NCBI GenBank assembly: GCA_035693105.1
Contig: DASSHC010000467.1
Location: 4,525-68,524, forward strand
Reading direction: 5' to 3'
Length of the DNA: 64,000 nucleotides
Source: DASSHC01 sp035693105
GTDB lineage: Bacteria; Chloroflexota; Chloroflexia; Thermomicrobiales; Thermomicrobiaceae
A program made the position numbers and the translations under genes. The notes beneath the pieces are model-generated. The model saw only the letters and a list, made by a program, of their open reading frames with translations, searched no databases and had not been told where the DNA came from. Positions 44,631 through 53,283 of this stretch are shown piece by piece (position 1 is the first letter of the stretch; each line of letters begins with the position of its first letter).

Positions 44631-45380
44631 ATGGGGCTGCTCGGACGGATGAATACACTGATCAAAGTCAAGATCAACAAGTTGCTGGGGGCTGCCGAAG
44701 ATCCGCGTGAGGTCCTGGACTACTCCTACGAGCGCCAGCTCAAGATGCTCCAGGACGTGCGACGCGGCATTGTCGAGGTCACCACCTCTCGCCGCCGGCT
44801 GGAGCTGCAGAAGGCCAAGCTGCAGGAGGGCTCCGACAAGCTGCAGGGCCAGGCGCGGCAGGCGGTCGGCGCGGGACGCGACGATCTGGCGCGCATGGCG
44901 CTGGAGCGGAGCAACGTGCTCCAGGGCCAGATGGGCGATCTCGACACCCAGATTCAAACGCTCGACGGTGAGCAGGCCAAGCTGGAGCAGGCCGAGACCC
45001 GGCTGCGCACCAAGATCGAGTCGTTCCGCACCCGCAAGGAGGTCGTCAAGGCGCAGTACTCGGCGGCCGAGGCGCAGGTGCGCATCGGCGAGGCGGTCAC
45101 CGGGCTTTCCGAGGAAATGGCCGACGTCGGCATGGCGCTCGACCGGGCCGAGGAGAAGACGACCGCGCTCCAGGCGCGTGCCGGTGCTATCGACGAATTG
45201 ATCGACTCGGGCGCGCTGGAGGACTTCACCTCGACGAGCACCAGCGGTAGCGACGTGCTCGACCGCGAGTTGCAGCGTGTGACAGTCAAGGACAGCGTCG
45301 ACACCCAGCTGGCCGCGCTCAAGAAAGAGCTGGGCGCCGGTGATCAGGCCAAGCAGTTGGGGGAGGGTCAGCCGTCATGA
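44631..45380 (+). CDS. pspA: Phage shock protein A / IM30 (ESCRT-III-like)
   Basis: PspA polymerises on the inner membrane and protects it under envelope stress. The 249-residue protein is almost wholly coiled coil, starting MGLLGRMNTLIKVKINKLLG with an amphipathic helix, then EDPREVLDYSYERQLKMLQDVRRG. A flexible Ser/Thr-rich region comes near residue 202. No pspF or pspBC is present; instead it overlaps a pspAA gene (ATGA), the arrangement known from Actinobacteria and Chloroflexota. Confidence 0.94.
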   Translation: MGLLGRMNTLIKVKINKLLGAAEDPREVLDYSYERQLKMLQDVRRGIVEVTTSRRRLELQKAKLQEGSDKLQGQARQAVGAGRDDLARMALERSNVLQGQMGDLDTQIQTLDGEQAKLEQAETRLRTKIESFRTRKEVVKAQYSAAEAQVRIGEAVTGLSEEMADVGMALDRAEEKTTALQARAGAIDELIDSGALEDFTSTSTSGSDVLDRELQRVTVKDSVDTQLAALKKELGAGDQAKQLGEGQPS

Positions 45381-45655
45381 TCGTCCGGATCGCGACCGAG
45401 GGCCAGTACAACCTCGATAGCTCGTATCTGGATCAGCTCAACGCGATCGATAACGACCTCGTGCACGCCATCGCGGCGGGCGACCGGCAGCGCTTCCAAA
45501 TGCTCTTCAAGCAACTGCTGGAGTTGGTGCGCCAGCACGGCCAGCCGGTTGATGTCGATGAACTGGTGGAGTCGCAGGTCGTCCTGCCGCCGCCCGACAC
45601 GAGCTTCGATGAGGCCGAGGAACTCTTCGTCGGTGAGGGGCTATTCACCGGCTAG
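45377..45655 (+). CDS. pspAA: PspA-associated protein PspAA
   Basis: The 92-residue protein matches PspAA: MIVRIATEGQYNL at the start, LDQLNAIDNDLVHAI, then an acidic end with VLPPPDTSFDEAEELF. It has no membrane segment. It is translated in overlap with pspA and converges with pspAB, 21 bp away. Confidence 0.87.
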   Translation: MIVRIATEGQYNLDSSYLDQLNAIDNDLVHAIAAGDRQRFQMLFKQLLELVRQHGQPVDVDELVESQVVLPPPDTSFDEAEELFVGEGLFTG

Positions 45656-45676
45656 CATCCGCCACGTACGACGATT

Positions 45677-46252
45677 CTAGAACGGGATATCCCAGATCGG
45701 GTACCAGCGTTCCAGCTCGGTCTCGACTGGGAGTTCCTTTTCCATCGCGCTGGAGAGACGCAGCTCGAACGCGTTGTCGCGCTTCCGCCCGGTGCCTTCA
45801 GGCACGAAGGGGTAAAACATGCCGCGCTTGTAGTTGTAGATCCAGTAGACCGGCCTACCCTCGGCCGTGCTGAAGCGGAAAACCGCGGCCAGCAACTGCT
45901 CTCCGAACTGCTGCTCGATCAACGTCTCGCTGATAATGTGGATTGTCGCCACCAGGTCCTCGAACTGCGCGTCGGCCAGCACGATCCAGCGATACCCATA
46001 CTCGTCGGTGAGTGTCTTGACCTCGGTGCCGGTGTCCTTGGCGCTGATCTGCAACAACTGCTGGAGGTCGGTACTCATCTGCTCGAAGTAGGCCGACTCG
46101 ACGGGGCGGAAGGTGATGCCGGCGTGGTCGCCTGGAGCCAGCCGAAGCTGGCTTTCCAGGGCGACCTCGGCCGTGGACATCGCGAACAGGCGCTCGATCT
46201 TCGGCGGTTCCGGGCGCGTACGTCCCAGCAGCGCGTCGAAGAACGATCTCAC
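45677..46252 (-). CDS. pspAB: PspA-associated protein PspAB
   Basis: The 191-residue protein starts FFDALLGRTRPEPPKIERLFAM and contains the family block EYGYRWIVL, then FRFSTAEGRPVYWIYNYKRGMFYPFVP. PspAB proteins occur with PspAA, PspA and HtpX; their mechanism is unknown. Its ATG overlaps the htpX stop by 4 bp, so the two are coupled, supporting a membrane-stress function. Confidence 0.87.
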   Translation of the reverse strand: MRSFFDALLGRTRPEPPKIERLFAMSTAEVALESQLRLAPGDHAGITFRPVESAYFEQMSTDLQQLLQISAKDTGTEVKTLTDEYGYRWIVLADAQFEDLVATIHIISETLIEQQFGEQLLAAVFRFSTAEGRPVYWIYNYKRGMFYPFVPEGTGRKRDNAFELRLSSAMEKELPVETELERWYPIWDIPF

Positions 46253-47163
46253 AGCCCCTCCATCTCGCGCGACAGCGTCCGCAACCGCGCCAGGCGATTC
46301 TCCAGCGAGGGGTGTGTCGAGAATAGCTCAGACATCGCGTCGCCCTTGAGCGCCGGGATGATGAAGAAGGCGTTCATCGTCTGCACCTCGCGCAGATCGC
46401 GCTCGGGGATGCGCTGCATCACCCCGCTGATCTTGACCAGCGCCGACATCAGGTTCGTAGGCGCCCCGGTCAAGATTGCCGAGCCGCGGTCCGCCGCGTA
46501 TTCACGGTAACGCGAGATGGCGCGGATCAGGAAAAAGCTGATGACCCAGACCAGAATCGACGCGAGGTAAACCAGCGCGATCGAGCCGCCATTATCCCGG
46601 TCGCGCCGGCCGTAGCCGCCGAAGCCGCCCCACATGAAGGACCGCGTCAGCAACTGCGCCACCACCGCGAAGAAGTTGGCCAACGTCATGACCATCACGT
46701 CGCGGTTGCGCACGTGCGACAGCTCGTGCGCCAGCACCGCCTCAATCTCGGGCGTGTCCAACCGCTGCATCAGTCCGGTGGTAACCGCCACCACCGCGTT
46801 CTTCGGATTGCGGCCGGTGGCGAAGGCGTTGGGCACGTCGGTGTTCGAAATCGCGACGCGCGGCTTGGGAATATTGGCGACCTGCGATAGGCGCTCGATG
46901 ATCGCGTGCAGTTCCGGTGCTTGTTCCGCACTGACCTCGTGCGCGCCCATGCTGCGCAGGGCCAGCCAGGACGAGCCGTAGTACTGCACGACAGCCAGAA
47001 TGCCGGCGATGACCAGAATGGGGATCCAGTCGAAGCCGACATAGACCAGCACCGCCATGAACGCCAGGTAGACGAGCGACAGGAGGGCCATGACGATGAA
47101 CATGCGAAAGGCCAGCCCTCGATCGCGTCCCCAGCGAGCCATTCGACCTACGGGAGCTACCAT
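46249..47163 (-). CDS. htpX: HtpX-type membrane zinc metalloprotease
   Basis: The 304-residue M48 protease has two N-terminal membrane helices (about 20-62), the zinc site HELSHVRNRD near residue 146 with E of EYAAD further on, and a second membrane pair around 155-215. VAISNTDVPNAFATGRNPKNAVVAV is characteristic. HtpX degrades damaged membrane proteins. It is co-transcribed with pspAB. A G-rich loop (GGFGGYGRR) lies between the helices. Confidence 0.94.
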   Translation of the reverse strand: MVAPVGRMARWGRDRGLAFRMFIVMALLSLVYLAFMAVLVYVGFDWIPILVIAGILAVVQYYGSSWLALRSMGAHEVSAEQAPELHAIIERLSQVANIPKPRVAISNTDVPNAFATGRNPKNAVVAVTTGLMQRLDTPEIEAVLAHELSHVRNRDVMVMTLANFFAVVAQLLTRSFMWGGFGGYGRRDRDNGGSIALVYLASILVWVISFFLIRAISRYREYAADRGSAILTGAPTNLMSALVKISGVMQRIPERDLREVQTMNAFFIIPALKGDAMSELFSTHPSLENRLARLRTLSREMEGL

Positions 47164-47290
47164 TGCCGTGTCTCATTCCATAAAACGCGAACCCGCAGGT
47201 GCATTATACGCCCGCGATCAGGGGCGCCGCCCGCCCGATCGGCTAGGCCATCCCCTGGCCGACGGTACCGCGCTGATTGGGAAGACTGGC

Positions 47291-47638
47291 TCACGAGCCG
47301 AGTCGCAAAGGCAGGCCCGCTTCCGCCCAGGCAATAATACCGCCCGCGACATTGACCGCGTCATTCCGCCCGGCCTGGCGCAGGTAGGCGGTCGCGAACG
47401 AGCTGCGATTGCCGGAGCGGCAGAACAGAAGAAGCTCTCGGTCTTGCGGCAACTCGCCGGCGCGCTGCGCGAGCTGCCCTAACGGAATATGCAGCGCCCC
47501 CGGCACGGAAGCCTCCTCCAGCTCCTCCGGCTCGCGCACGTCGACGATCACTGCCTGGCCGCTGCGCGCGCGCTGCTCCGCCTCTTGCACCGAGATCTCG
47601 GGAACCTCGGGACGCTCTCCCTGCGCCTGAATCATCAC
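47291..47638 (-). CDS. Single-domain rhodanese-like sulfurtransferase
   Basis: The 115-residue protein has VIVDVREPEELEEASVPGALHIP and the active-site loop CRSGNRS, followed by GGIIAWAEAGLP. This matches the GlpE/PspE-like group which moves sulfane sulfur to acceptors such as cyanide or thioredoxin. The start may be GTG 47638 or ATG 47635; the ribosome site is weak. It is about 75 bp after pncB on the same strand. Confidence 0.92.
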   Translation of the reverse strand: MMIQAQGERPEVPEISVQEAEQRARSGQAVIVDVREPEELEEASVPGALHIPLGQLAQRAGELPQDRELLLFCRSGNRSSFATAYLRQAGRNDAVNVAGGIIAWAEAGLPLRLGS

Positions 47639-47713
47639 TTCTCACTCTCGCTCTCGCTCGTACACACGCATCTCGTAGCTCGGTCTCCGCTGGCAACGCG
47701 GCGGCAGTCAGGG

Positions 47714-49075
47714 CTATTCCGCCTGTCGCTGGATCGCGGCGATGGTCGCCTCGTGTTCGGCCCGCAGCCGCGCGCTGAGGCAGACCCGGTAGACTCGCTC
47801 CGGATCAAGCTGCTTGAGCCAGTCCGGTAGCAGTGCCATCTCCTCGCGGTGCCGCTGGCGCGACTCCGCCAGCAGCGGCGCCTCGGCCATCTCGCCCCCT
47901 CGCATGACCGGCACCAGTAGTGGCTCCCACTCGGGGCCCGGCGCCGGCTCAGCCGCGGTCGCGATCATGTCCTCGGCGTAGCGACCGTCCGCACCAAGCC
48001 GGCGCCAGACCTGCTTGGGCCCGGCGATGGTCGCCTTGCCCCGGCTGAGCTTGGCCGTGCCGTGCCCGGCGTACGCCACGAGCTTGTAGACCATCTCCAG
48101 TGAGGGCGTGTCGGCCACCACACCCAACCGCGTGCCGATGCCGAAGGCGTCGATCGGCGCCTCTTCGCGCACCAGTTCGGCCAGATGGCGCTCATCCAAC
48201 CCGCCGCTGGCGATGATTTGGATCTCCGGGAAGCCCGACTCGTCGAGGATGGCGCGCACCTCGCGGCTGAGCGTCAAGAAATCGCCGCTGTCGATCCGCA
48301 CCGCGGCAATCTTCCGCTGGCGCTTGGCCAACTCGCGCGCCACCTCGACTGTGTGGCGCGCTCCCTGCAGCGTGTCGTAGGTATCGATTAGGAGTGTGAC
48401 CGGCCCCGGAAAGGTCTCGGCGAAGGCCAGGAAGGCCGCGCGCTCGCTGGGGAAGACCTGGACGAACGAGTGTGCCATCGTGCCGCTCACTGGGATGTCG
48501 TAGCGCGTCCCGGCCAGCAAGTTGCTGGTGCCCACGAAGCCGGCCAGGTACGCGGCGCGGGCGGCGGCTAGTCCGGCGTCGATGCTCGGCGTCCGCCGTA
48601 GCCCGAACTCCACCAGCGCCCGCCCACCGGCAACCGCTACATACCGCGCCGCCTTGCTGGCGACCAGCGTGGGATAGTGCACCGCGTTGAGCAGCAACGT
48701 CTCGACGAGTTGCGCCTGCGCGATGGGCGCGCGTACCTCCAGCAGCGGCTCCCCGGCGAAAACGGCGCGGCCCTCCGGCACCGCGCGCACCTCCCCGGTG
48801 AAGCGGAAGTCGCGCAGCCAGGCGAGAAAGTCCTGGCGAATCTGGCCGGTCGAGCGCAGGTAGTCGAGCGTGGCAGGGTCGAAGCGGAGCCGTTTCAGGC
48901 GCTTGAGCGCTTCGGCCAGCCCCGCGGCGACCAGGAAGGCGCGGCCCGCCGGAAGCTGGCGCACGAAGAGGCTAAAGGTCGCTTCGTGCTCCATATCGAG
49001 CGCCAGGTAGCTCGCGCCCATGGTGAACTCGTACAGGTCGGTCGCCAGCGCGATCTCGTCGGTGCGGTTCTCCAT
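47714..49075 (-). CDS. pncB: Nicotinate phosphoribosyltransferase
   Basis: This enzyme makes nicotinate mononucleotide for NAD salvage. The 453-residue protein has ALATDLYEFTMGASYL, FGLRRTPSIDAGLAAARAAYLAG with the phosphorylated-His equivalent in a short loop, GTMAHSFVQVFPSE, LIDTYDTLQGA and RIDSGDF, and IIASGGLDERH. ATG 49075 has GGGAGG four bases upstream; the longer frame is rejected. Confidence 0.94.
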   Translation of the reverse strand: MENRTDEIALATDLYEFTMGASYLALDMEHEATFSLFVRQLPAGRAFLVAAGLAEALKRLKRLRFDPATLDYLRSTGQIRQDFLAWLRDFRFTGEVRAVPEGRAVFAGEPLLEVRAPIAQAQLVETLLLNAVHYPTLVASKAARYVAVAGGRALVEFGLRRTPSIDAGLAAARAAYLAGFVGTSNLLAGTRYDIPVSGTMAHSFVQVFPSERAAFLAFAETFPGPVTLLIDTYDTLQGARHTVEVARELAKRQRKIAAVRIDSGDFLTLSREVRAILDESGFPEIQIIASGGLDERHLAELVREEAPIDAFGIGTRLGVVADTPSLEMVYKLVAYAGHGTAKLSRGKATIAGPKQVWRRLGADGRYAEDMIATAAEPAPGPEWEPLLVPVMRGGEMAEAPLLAESRQRHREEMALLPDWLKQLDPERVYRVCLSARLRAEHEATIAAIQRQAE

Positions 49076-49175
49076 CGGACCTCCCGTCGCTCCGGAGCGT
49101 AGCGGCAAATGTCGTACCCGGCAATGATCCTTGCTATCCTTAGGTCGCGCGTGCCGACGCGCCGGGAGGCGAACC

Positions 49176-49595
49176 ATGAGCTATTCCAGGACACTGTTGA
49201 ACGGGGCGCTCAAACGCTGTCCGAATTGCGGCGAGCGTCACATCACCACCAACTGGTGGACGCTGCGCGACCGCTGTCCCAACTGTGGCCTCTTTTTCGA
49301 GCGTGAAGAGGGCTACTGGACCGGCGCGATCGCGATCAATCTGCTGATCACCGAGTTCTTCTTCGTGCTGCTGGTGGCCGGCGTCGTCATCGCGACCTGG
49401 CCGGATATCCCGATGTTCAAGCTGCTGGCGGCGGCGATCGCGGTCAACGTGATCGTCCCGCTGATCTTCTACCCTATCGGTAAGACCTTCTGGATGGCGC
49501 TCGACCTGGTGCTCCACCCGCTGGAGCCGGTCGAGTCGCACGAGGTCGAGCGGCTGCAGGAGGAGCGCCGGCAGTATCAAACCCTGGTCAAGTGA
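49176..49595 (+). CDS. DUF983 membrane protein with double zinc-ribbon motif
   Basis: The 139-residue protein has C15-x2-C18 and C34-x2-C37 (RCPNCG twice) and then two membrane helices (about 55-75 and 82-105), as in DUF983. The family is often near cytochrome oxidase genes in other bacteria; here there is none. GGGAGG precedes ATG 49176. Confidence 0.87.
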   Translation: MSYSRTLLNGALKRCPNCGERHITTNWWTLRDRCPNCGLFFEREEGYWTGAIAINLLITEFFFVLLVAGVVIATWPDIPMFKLLAAAIAVNVIVPLIFYPIGKTFWMALDLVLHPLEPVESHEVERLQEERRQYQTLVK

Positions 49596-49610
49596 CGCCG
49601 GCCGGTATTG

Positions 49611-51152
49611 TCAGCGCCTCGGTGCCCGCCCGTAGCACTCGCTGAGCTCGGACAGCCGGTGCGCGAGCCCTGAAGTGAGATACCCCGGACGATAGCGCCA
49701 GCGCCAGTTGCACTCGGCGGTGCCGGGCGTGTTCATACGCGCCTCCGCACCCAGCGACAACACGTCCTGCAGCGGCGCGATGGCGGAGCGCGCCACGCTC
49801 GCCTGCGCCAGACGCAGCAGCGCCCAGGCGGCATCCGGGTCGTGCGGGCCGAGGTAGCGGTCGACCTGTGCACGGGCCATCGAATCCAGGGATTGGTACC
49901 AGGAATTCGTCGTGTCGTTGTCGTGCGTGCCGGTGTAGACGACGCAATTCGGGTCGTAGTTATGGGGCAGGTACGGGTTATCACCCGTTCCGTCGAACGC
50001 GAACTGCAGCACCTTCATGCCGGGGTAGCCAAGCTCCTGTCGCAGCTGGTGGACATCGTCGGTGATCACGCCGAGGTCTTCCACGATGATCGGCAGGGGG
50101 CCGAGCGCGGCCGCCAGACGCTCGAAGAACGCCCGGCCTGGGCCGGGAGCCCAGCGCCCGCCGATCGCCGTCTCCTCCCCGGCCGGCACCTGCCAGCCCG
50201 CGGCGAAGCCGCGAAAGTGATCCAGGCGCACCAGGTCGCACTGCTCCAGCGCGCGCCGAAAGCGCGCGGCCCACCAGCGATATCCCTGCTCGGCCATGAC
50301 GTCCCAGCGGTAGCATGGGTTCCCCCAGAGCTGACCGGTGGCCGAAAAGAGATCGGGCGGCACGCCGGCAACGACCGAAGGTTGCCCCTCGGGCGTCAAC
50401 GCGAAGAGCGTCTGGTTGGCCCAAACATCGGCACTATCAAGTGCCACATAGATTGGGATGTCGCCGATGATGCGCACGCCGCGCGCGTTGGCGTAGCGGC
50501 GCACGGTCGCCCACTGGTCGTCGACGAGGAACTGCAGGAACGCCTGGTACGCTATCTCGTCCCGCAGCCGGCGCCGCCAGGTATCGATGGCCGCCGGGTC
50601 GCGTCGCGCCAGCTCGTCGTCCCACCCCCACCAGGGCACGCCGGCGTGGGCCTTTCGTAGCGCGGCGAAGAGGGCGTAGTCCTCCAGCCAGTCCTGTTGC
50701 GCCCGGCGAAAGGCCAAAAAGCGCGTGGTGAGCTCGGACGGCGCCATCTCGCGAAAGCGCGCGAAGGCCGCGCGCAGCGCCGGTTCGGCGAACGCGTCCG
50801 CCTCGGCGAAGTCGACCTCCGCCATGCCGGAGTCGCCGTTGCCGGGCAGATCGCAGTCGCGCAGCAGGCCCCGCGCGAGCAGACGTTCCAGGTCGATCAG
50901 CAGCGGGTTCCCGGCCAGCGCCGAGCGGGCGTTATAGGGCGAGCCGTCCGGGCCGGTTGGGTTGAGTGGCAGGATCTGCCAGAGACCCTGCCGGGCCGCG
51001 GCCAGAAAGTCGACGAAGGCCAGCGCCTGGGCGCCCAGCGTGCCGATGGGGTTCATCCCCGGCAGCGACGTGGGATGGCAGAGAATGCCGCTCAATCGTT
51101 CCTGGCGCACGCGATCCCGCTCCAACTCACCGTTCAACGCTCGCTTTCCCAT
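49611..51152 (-). CDS. malQ: 4-alpha-glucanotransferase (amylomaltase)
   Basis: This GH77 enzyme of 513 residues moves maltosyl units between alpha-glucans. Motifs: LSGILCHPTSLPG start, SPYNARSALAGNPLLID, VRIIGDIPIYVALDSADVWA, VAGVPPDLFSATGQLWGNPCY, VRLDHFRGFAAGW (nucleophile Asp), VEDLGVI (acid/base Glu), and TGTHDNDTT (Asp stabiliser). It is convergent with the DUF983 gene. Glycogen genes are not seen nearby. Confidence 0.95.
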   Translation of the reverse strand: MGKRALNGELERDRVRQERLSGILCHPTSLPGMNPIGTLGAQALAFVDFLAAARQGLWQILPLNPTGPDGSPYNARSALAGNPLLIDLERLLARGLLRDCDLPGNGDSGMAEVDFAEADAFAEPALRAAFARFREMAPSELTTRFLAFRRAQQDWLEDYALFAALRKAHAGVPWWGWDDELARRDPAAIDTWRRRLRDEIAYQAFLQFLVDDQWATVRRYANARGVRIIGDIPIYVALDSADVWANQTLFALTPEGQPSVVAGVPPDLFSATGQLWGNPCYRWDVMAEQGYRWWAARFRRALEQCDLVRLDHFRGFAAGWQVPAGEETAIGGRWAPGPGRAFFERLAAALGPLPIIVEDLGVITDDVHQLRQELGYPGMKVLQFAFDGTGDNPYLPHNYDPNCVVYTGTHDNDTTNSWYQSLDSMARAQVDRYLGPHDPDAAWALLRLAQASVARSAIAPLQDVLSLGAEARMNTPGTAECNWRWRYRPGYLTSGLAHRLSELSECYGRAPRR

Positions 51153-51201
51153 TCCGCGCGCCAGTTACTGGCGGTAGACTTCTCTGCGAAAGGAGCCGAC
51201 G

Positions 51202-51867
51202 CTGGCAACGCCCTCCGAGATCAGGCGACAACTCGAAGCGTTCTACGGCCAGCCCGAGCCGGGGCCGGCGCAACCCGTGATCGATGGCCTGATCGGCACG
51301 ATCCTGTCGCAGCACACCTCGGATCTGAACTCCGAGCGTGCGCTTCGCTCGCTCAAGGAGCGCTTCTCCTCCTGGTCCGATGTGCGCGATGCGCCGGTCG
51401 CCGCGGTGGCCGACGCCATTCGCCGCGGCGGCCTGGCCGAGGTCAAGGCACCGCGCATCCAGCGCGTGCTGGACCGTGTGCTCCAGAACGGGACGATGGA
51501 CCGTCTCGCCGATCTCCCGCTGGCCGAAGCCAAGCTGGAGCTGACCTCGCTTCCCGGCGTCGGACCCAAGACCGCGGCCTGCGTCCTGCTCTTCTCCTGC
51601 GGGCGGCCGGCGCTCCCGGTCGATACCCACGTCTACCGCGTGGCGGGCAGGCTCGGTTTGATCCCGCCGGGCACCAGCGCGGAGGCCGCGCACGACCAAC
51701 TGGAGCGGCAGCTTGCGCCGGACGAAGTCTACAGCTTCCACGTCAATATGATCCGGCACGGCCGCGAGATCTGCCACGCCCGTAACCCCGCCTGCGAACG
51801 CTGCCCGCTGGCTGGGGAGTGCGTCTATTACCTGAGCCAACGACGGAGCGCAGAGACCCATGGCTGA
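51202..51867 (+). CDS. nth: Endonuclease III-like DNA glycosylase/AP lyase
   Basis: This repair enzyme of about 221 residues has LIGTILSQHTSDLNSERA, the helix-hairpin-helix LPGVGPKTAACVLLF with the catalytic lysine, VDTHVYRVAGRLGL with the catalytic Asp, and a 4Fe-4S loop C-x6-C-x2-C-x5-C. GTG 51277 would cut off the first conserved helix; CTG 51202 has AAAGGAG six bases upstream and restores it, so I use CTG. The downstream gene overlaps by 8 bp. Confidence 0.88.
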   Translation: MATPSEIRRQLEAFYGQPEPGPAQPVIDGLIGTILSQHTSDLNSERALRSLKERFSSWSDVRDAPVAAVADAIRRGGLAEVKAPRIQRVLDRVLQNGTMDRLADLPLAEAKLELTSLPGVGPKTAACVLLFSCGRPALPVDTHVYRVAGRLGLIPPGTSAEAAHDQLERQLAPDEVYSFHVNMIRHGREICHARNPACERCPLAGECVYYLSQRRSAETHG

Positions 51868-52498
51868 GATCTTCCTGGTGCGGCACGGACAGACCGCCAG
51901 CAACGTCGACTTTCTGCTGCACGGCCGGACTGACGTGCCGCTGACCACGCTCGGCGCGGCGCAGGCCGCCGCGGTGGCCGACCGGCTGGCGGATATCGGC
52001 GGCTTCGCAACGCTCTACTCCAGCCCGCTGCAGCGCGCCGCGCATACCGCGCGGGCCATCGGACAGCGGCTCGATCTATCCCCGGTGCTGGTCGACGCGC
52101 TCTCCGAGCTGGACTTCGGTGAGTTCGAGGGGCTGACGCTGCGCGCCATCGAGCTCCAGTTTCCCGAGCTGTTCGCACGCATCCTGGATGCGAACGACCA
52201 CGACTTCCGCTTTCCGCACGGTGAAACGCGCCGCGAGTTCAACCAGCGTGTGCGTCGCGCGTTCGATGAGATTGCCGCGCGCCATCCGTCCGACCGTCTG
52301 ATCGTCGTGGCGCACGGCGGCGTCATCGCCTCGACGATTGCTCAGTTGACGGGCGGCGAAATCAACGACTGGTCCCGCTGGCTGGTCCACAACTGCAGCA
52401 TTACGCAGGTTTCGTGGAATGGCGTCGGGGAGTTCACGCTGCACTGCTGGAACGAGGTTGACCACCTCGAAGCCGTGATGATGCTGGATCGGGACTGA
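51860..52498 (+). CDS. Histidine phosphatase superfamily protein
   Basis: The 212-residue protein has the phosphohistidine motif LVRHGQTASN, second arginine region YSSPLQRAAHTA, ELDFGEFEGLT, and VVAHGGVI with the second histidine. It could be a phosphoglycerate mutase-like, alpha-ribazole or acid phosphatase; the sequence does not choose. It is coupled to nth and followed after 2 bp by the MBL gene. Confidence 0.9.
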   Translation: MAEIFLVRHGQTASNVDFLLHGRTDVPLTTLGAAQAAAVADRLADIGGFATLYSSPLQRAAHTARAIGQRLDLSPVLVDALSELDFGEFEGLTLRAIELQFPELFARILDANDHDFRFPHGETRREFNQRVRRAFDEIAARHPSDRLIVVAHGGVIASTIAQLTGGEINDWSRWLVHNCSITQVSWNGVGEFTLHCWNEVDHLEAVMMLDRD

Positions 52499-52500
52499 CG

Positions 52501-53274
52501 ATGCGCTTGACGGTGCTCGGTGGCGCGGCTGCCAGCCCGAACCCCGGCCAGGGCTGCGCCGGCTACCTCGTCCAGAGCGGCGACGAGCAACTCGTGCTCG
52601 ATTGCGGCCCCGACACGCTGGCGGTCCTGCGCCAGCACGCCGATTTTCGCCAGGTGCGCGCGGTGCTCATCTCCCACCTGCACTCCGACCACACGCTCGA
52701 TCTCGTCCCCTACCGCTACGGACTGAAATACGCGCCCGGGCCGCGCGGAGCGCGTGTGCCGCTCTGGATGCCTCCCGGCGGTCGCGCCTTCCTGAACGAT
52801 CTCGGCAGCGTTTTCGCGCTCGGCAGCGAGCGGGATATGGCCTTTTTCGACGAGGTCTTCGACGTGGCCGAGTACGATCCCGGGCAGCCACTGCATCTCG
52901 GCCGCTTCACCATCACGTTTCACGAGACACAGCACTTCATTCCGGCCTGGGCCATGCGCCTGGTCGCCGACAGTCAAACTCTTGTCTACGGCGCCGATAC
53001 GGGACCGTACCCGCCGCTGGCGGCCTTCGCCGCGCACGCCGACCTCGTCGTGCTCGAGGCGACCATGCCCGAGAGTCAGCAGCAGAGCGGCGAGCGAGCC
53101 GGGCACCTCAGCGCCTCGCAGGCTGGACGGCTGGCCGCCGAGGCACGGGCCCGGCGCCTGCTCCTCACCCATTATTGGGCCGAACTGGGGCCCGAACACC
53201 TGGTCGAAGTGGCGGCGGCCAAGTTCCCCGGCGAGGTCCTGCTGGCTCGGCCGGGGCTGATGGTTGAATTGTGA
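52501..53274 (+). CDS. Metallo-beta-lactamase fold hydrolase (RNase Z/YhfI-like)
   Basis: The 257-residue protein has LVLDCGPDTL, the metal motif SHLHSDHTLDLVPYRYGL, VYGADTGPYPPL (bridging Asp) and LLLTHYWAEL with the late His. The first His of a normal HxHxDH is kept. The form is that of short RNase Z-like proteins without the exosite arm; the substrate is unknown. It lies in a rightward row nth-phosphatase-MBL-P1 peptidase with close spacing. Confidence 0.88.
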   Translation: MRLTVLGGAAASPNPGQGCAGYLVQSGDEQLVLDCGPDTLAVLRQHADFRQVRAVLISHLHSDHTLDLVPYRYGLKYAPGPRGARVPLWMPPGGRAFLNDLGSVFALGSERDMAFFDEVFDVAEYDPGQPLHLGRFTITFHETQHFIPAWAMRLVADSQTLVYGADTGPYPPLAAFAAHADLVVLEATMPESQQQSGERAGHLSASQAGRLAAEARARRLLLTHYWAELGPEHLVEVAAAKFPGEVLLARPGLMVEL

Positions 53275-53283
53275 GCATCCCCT

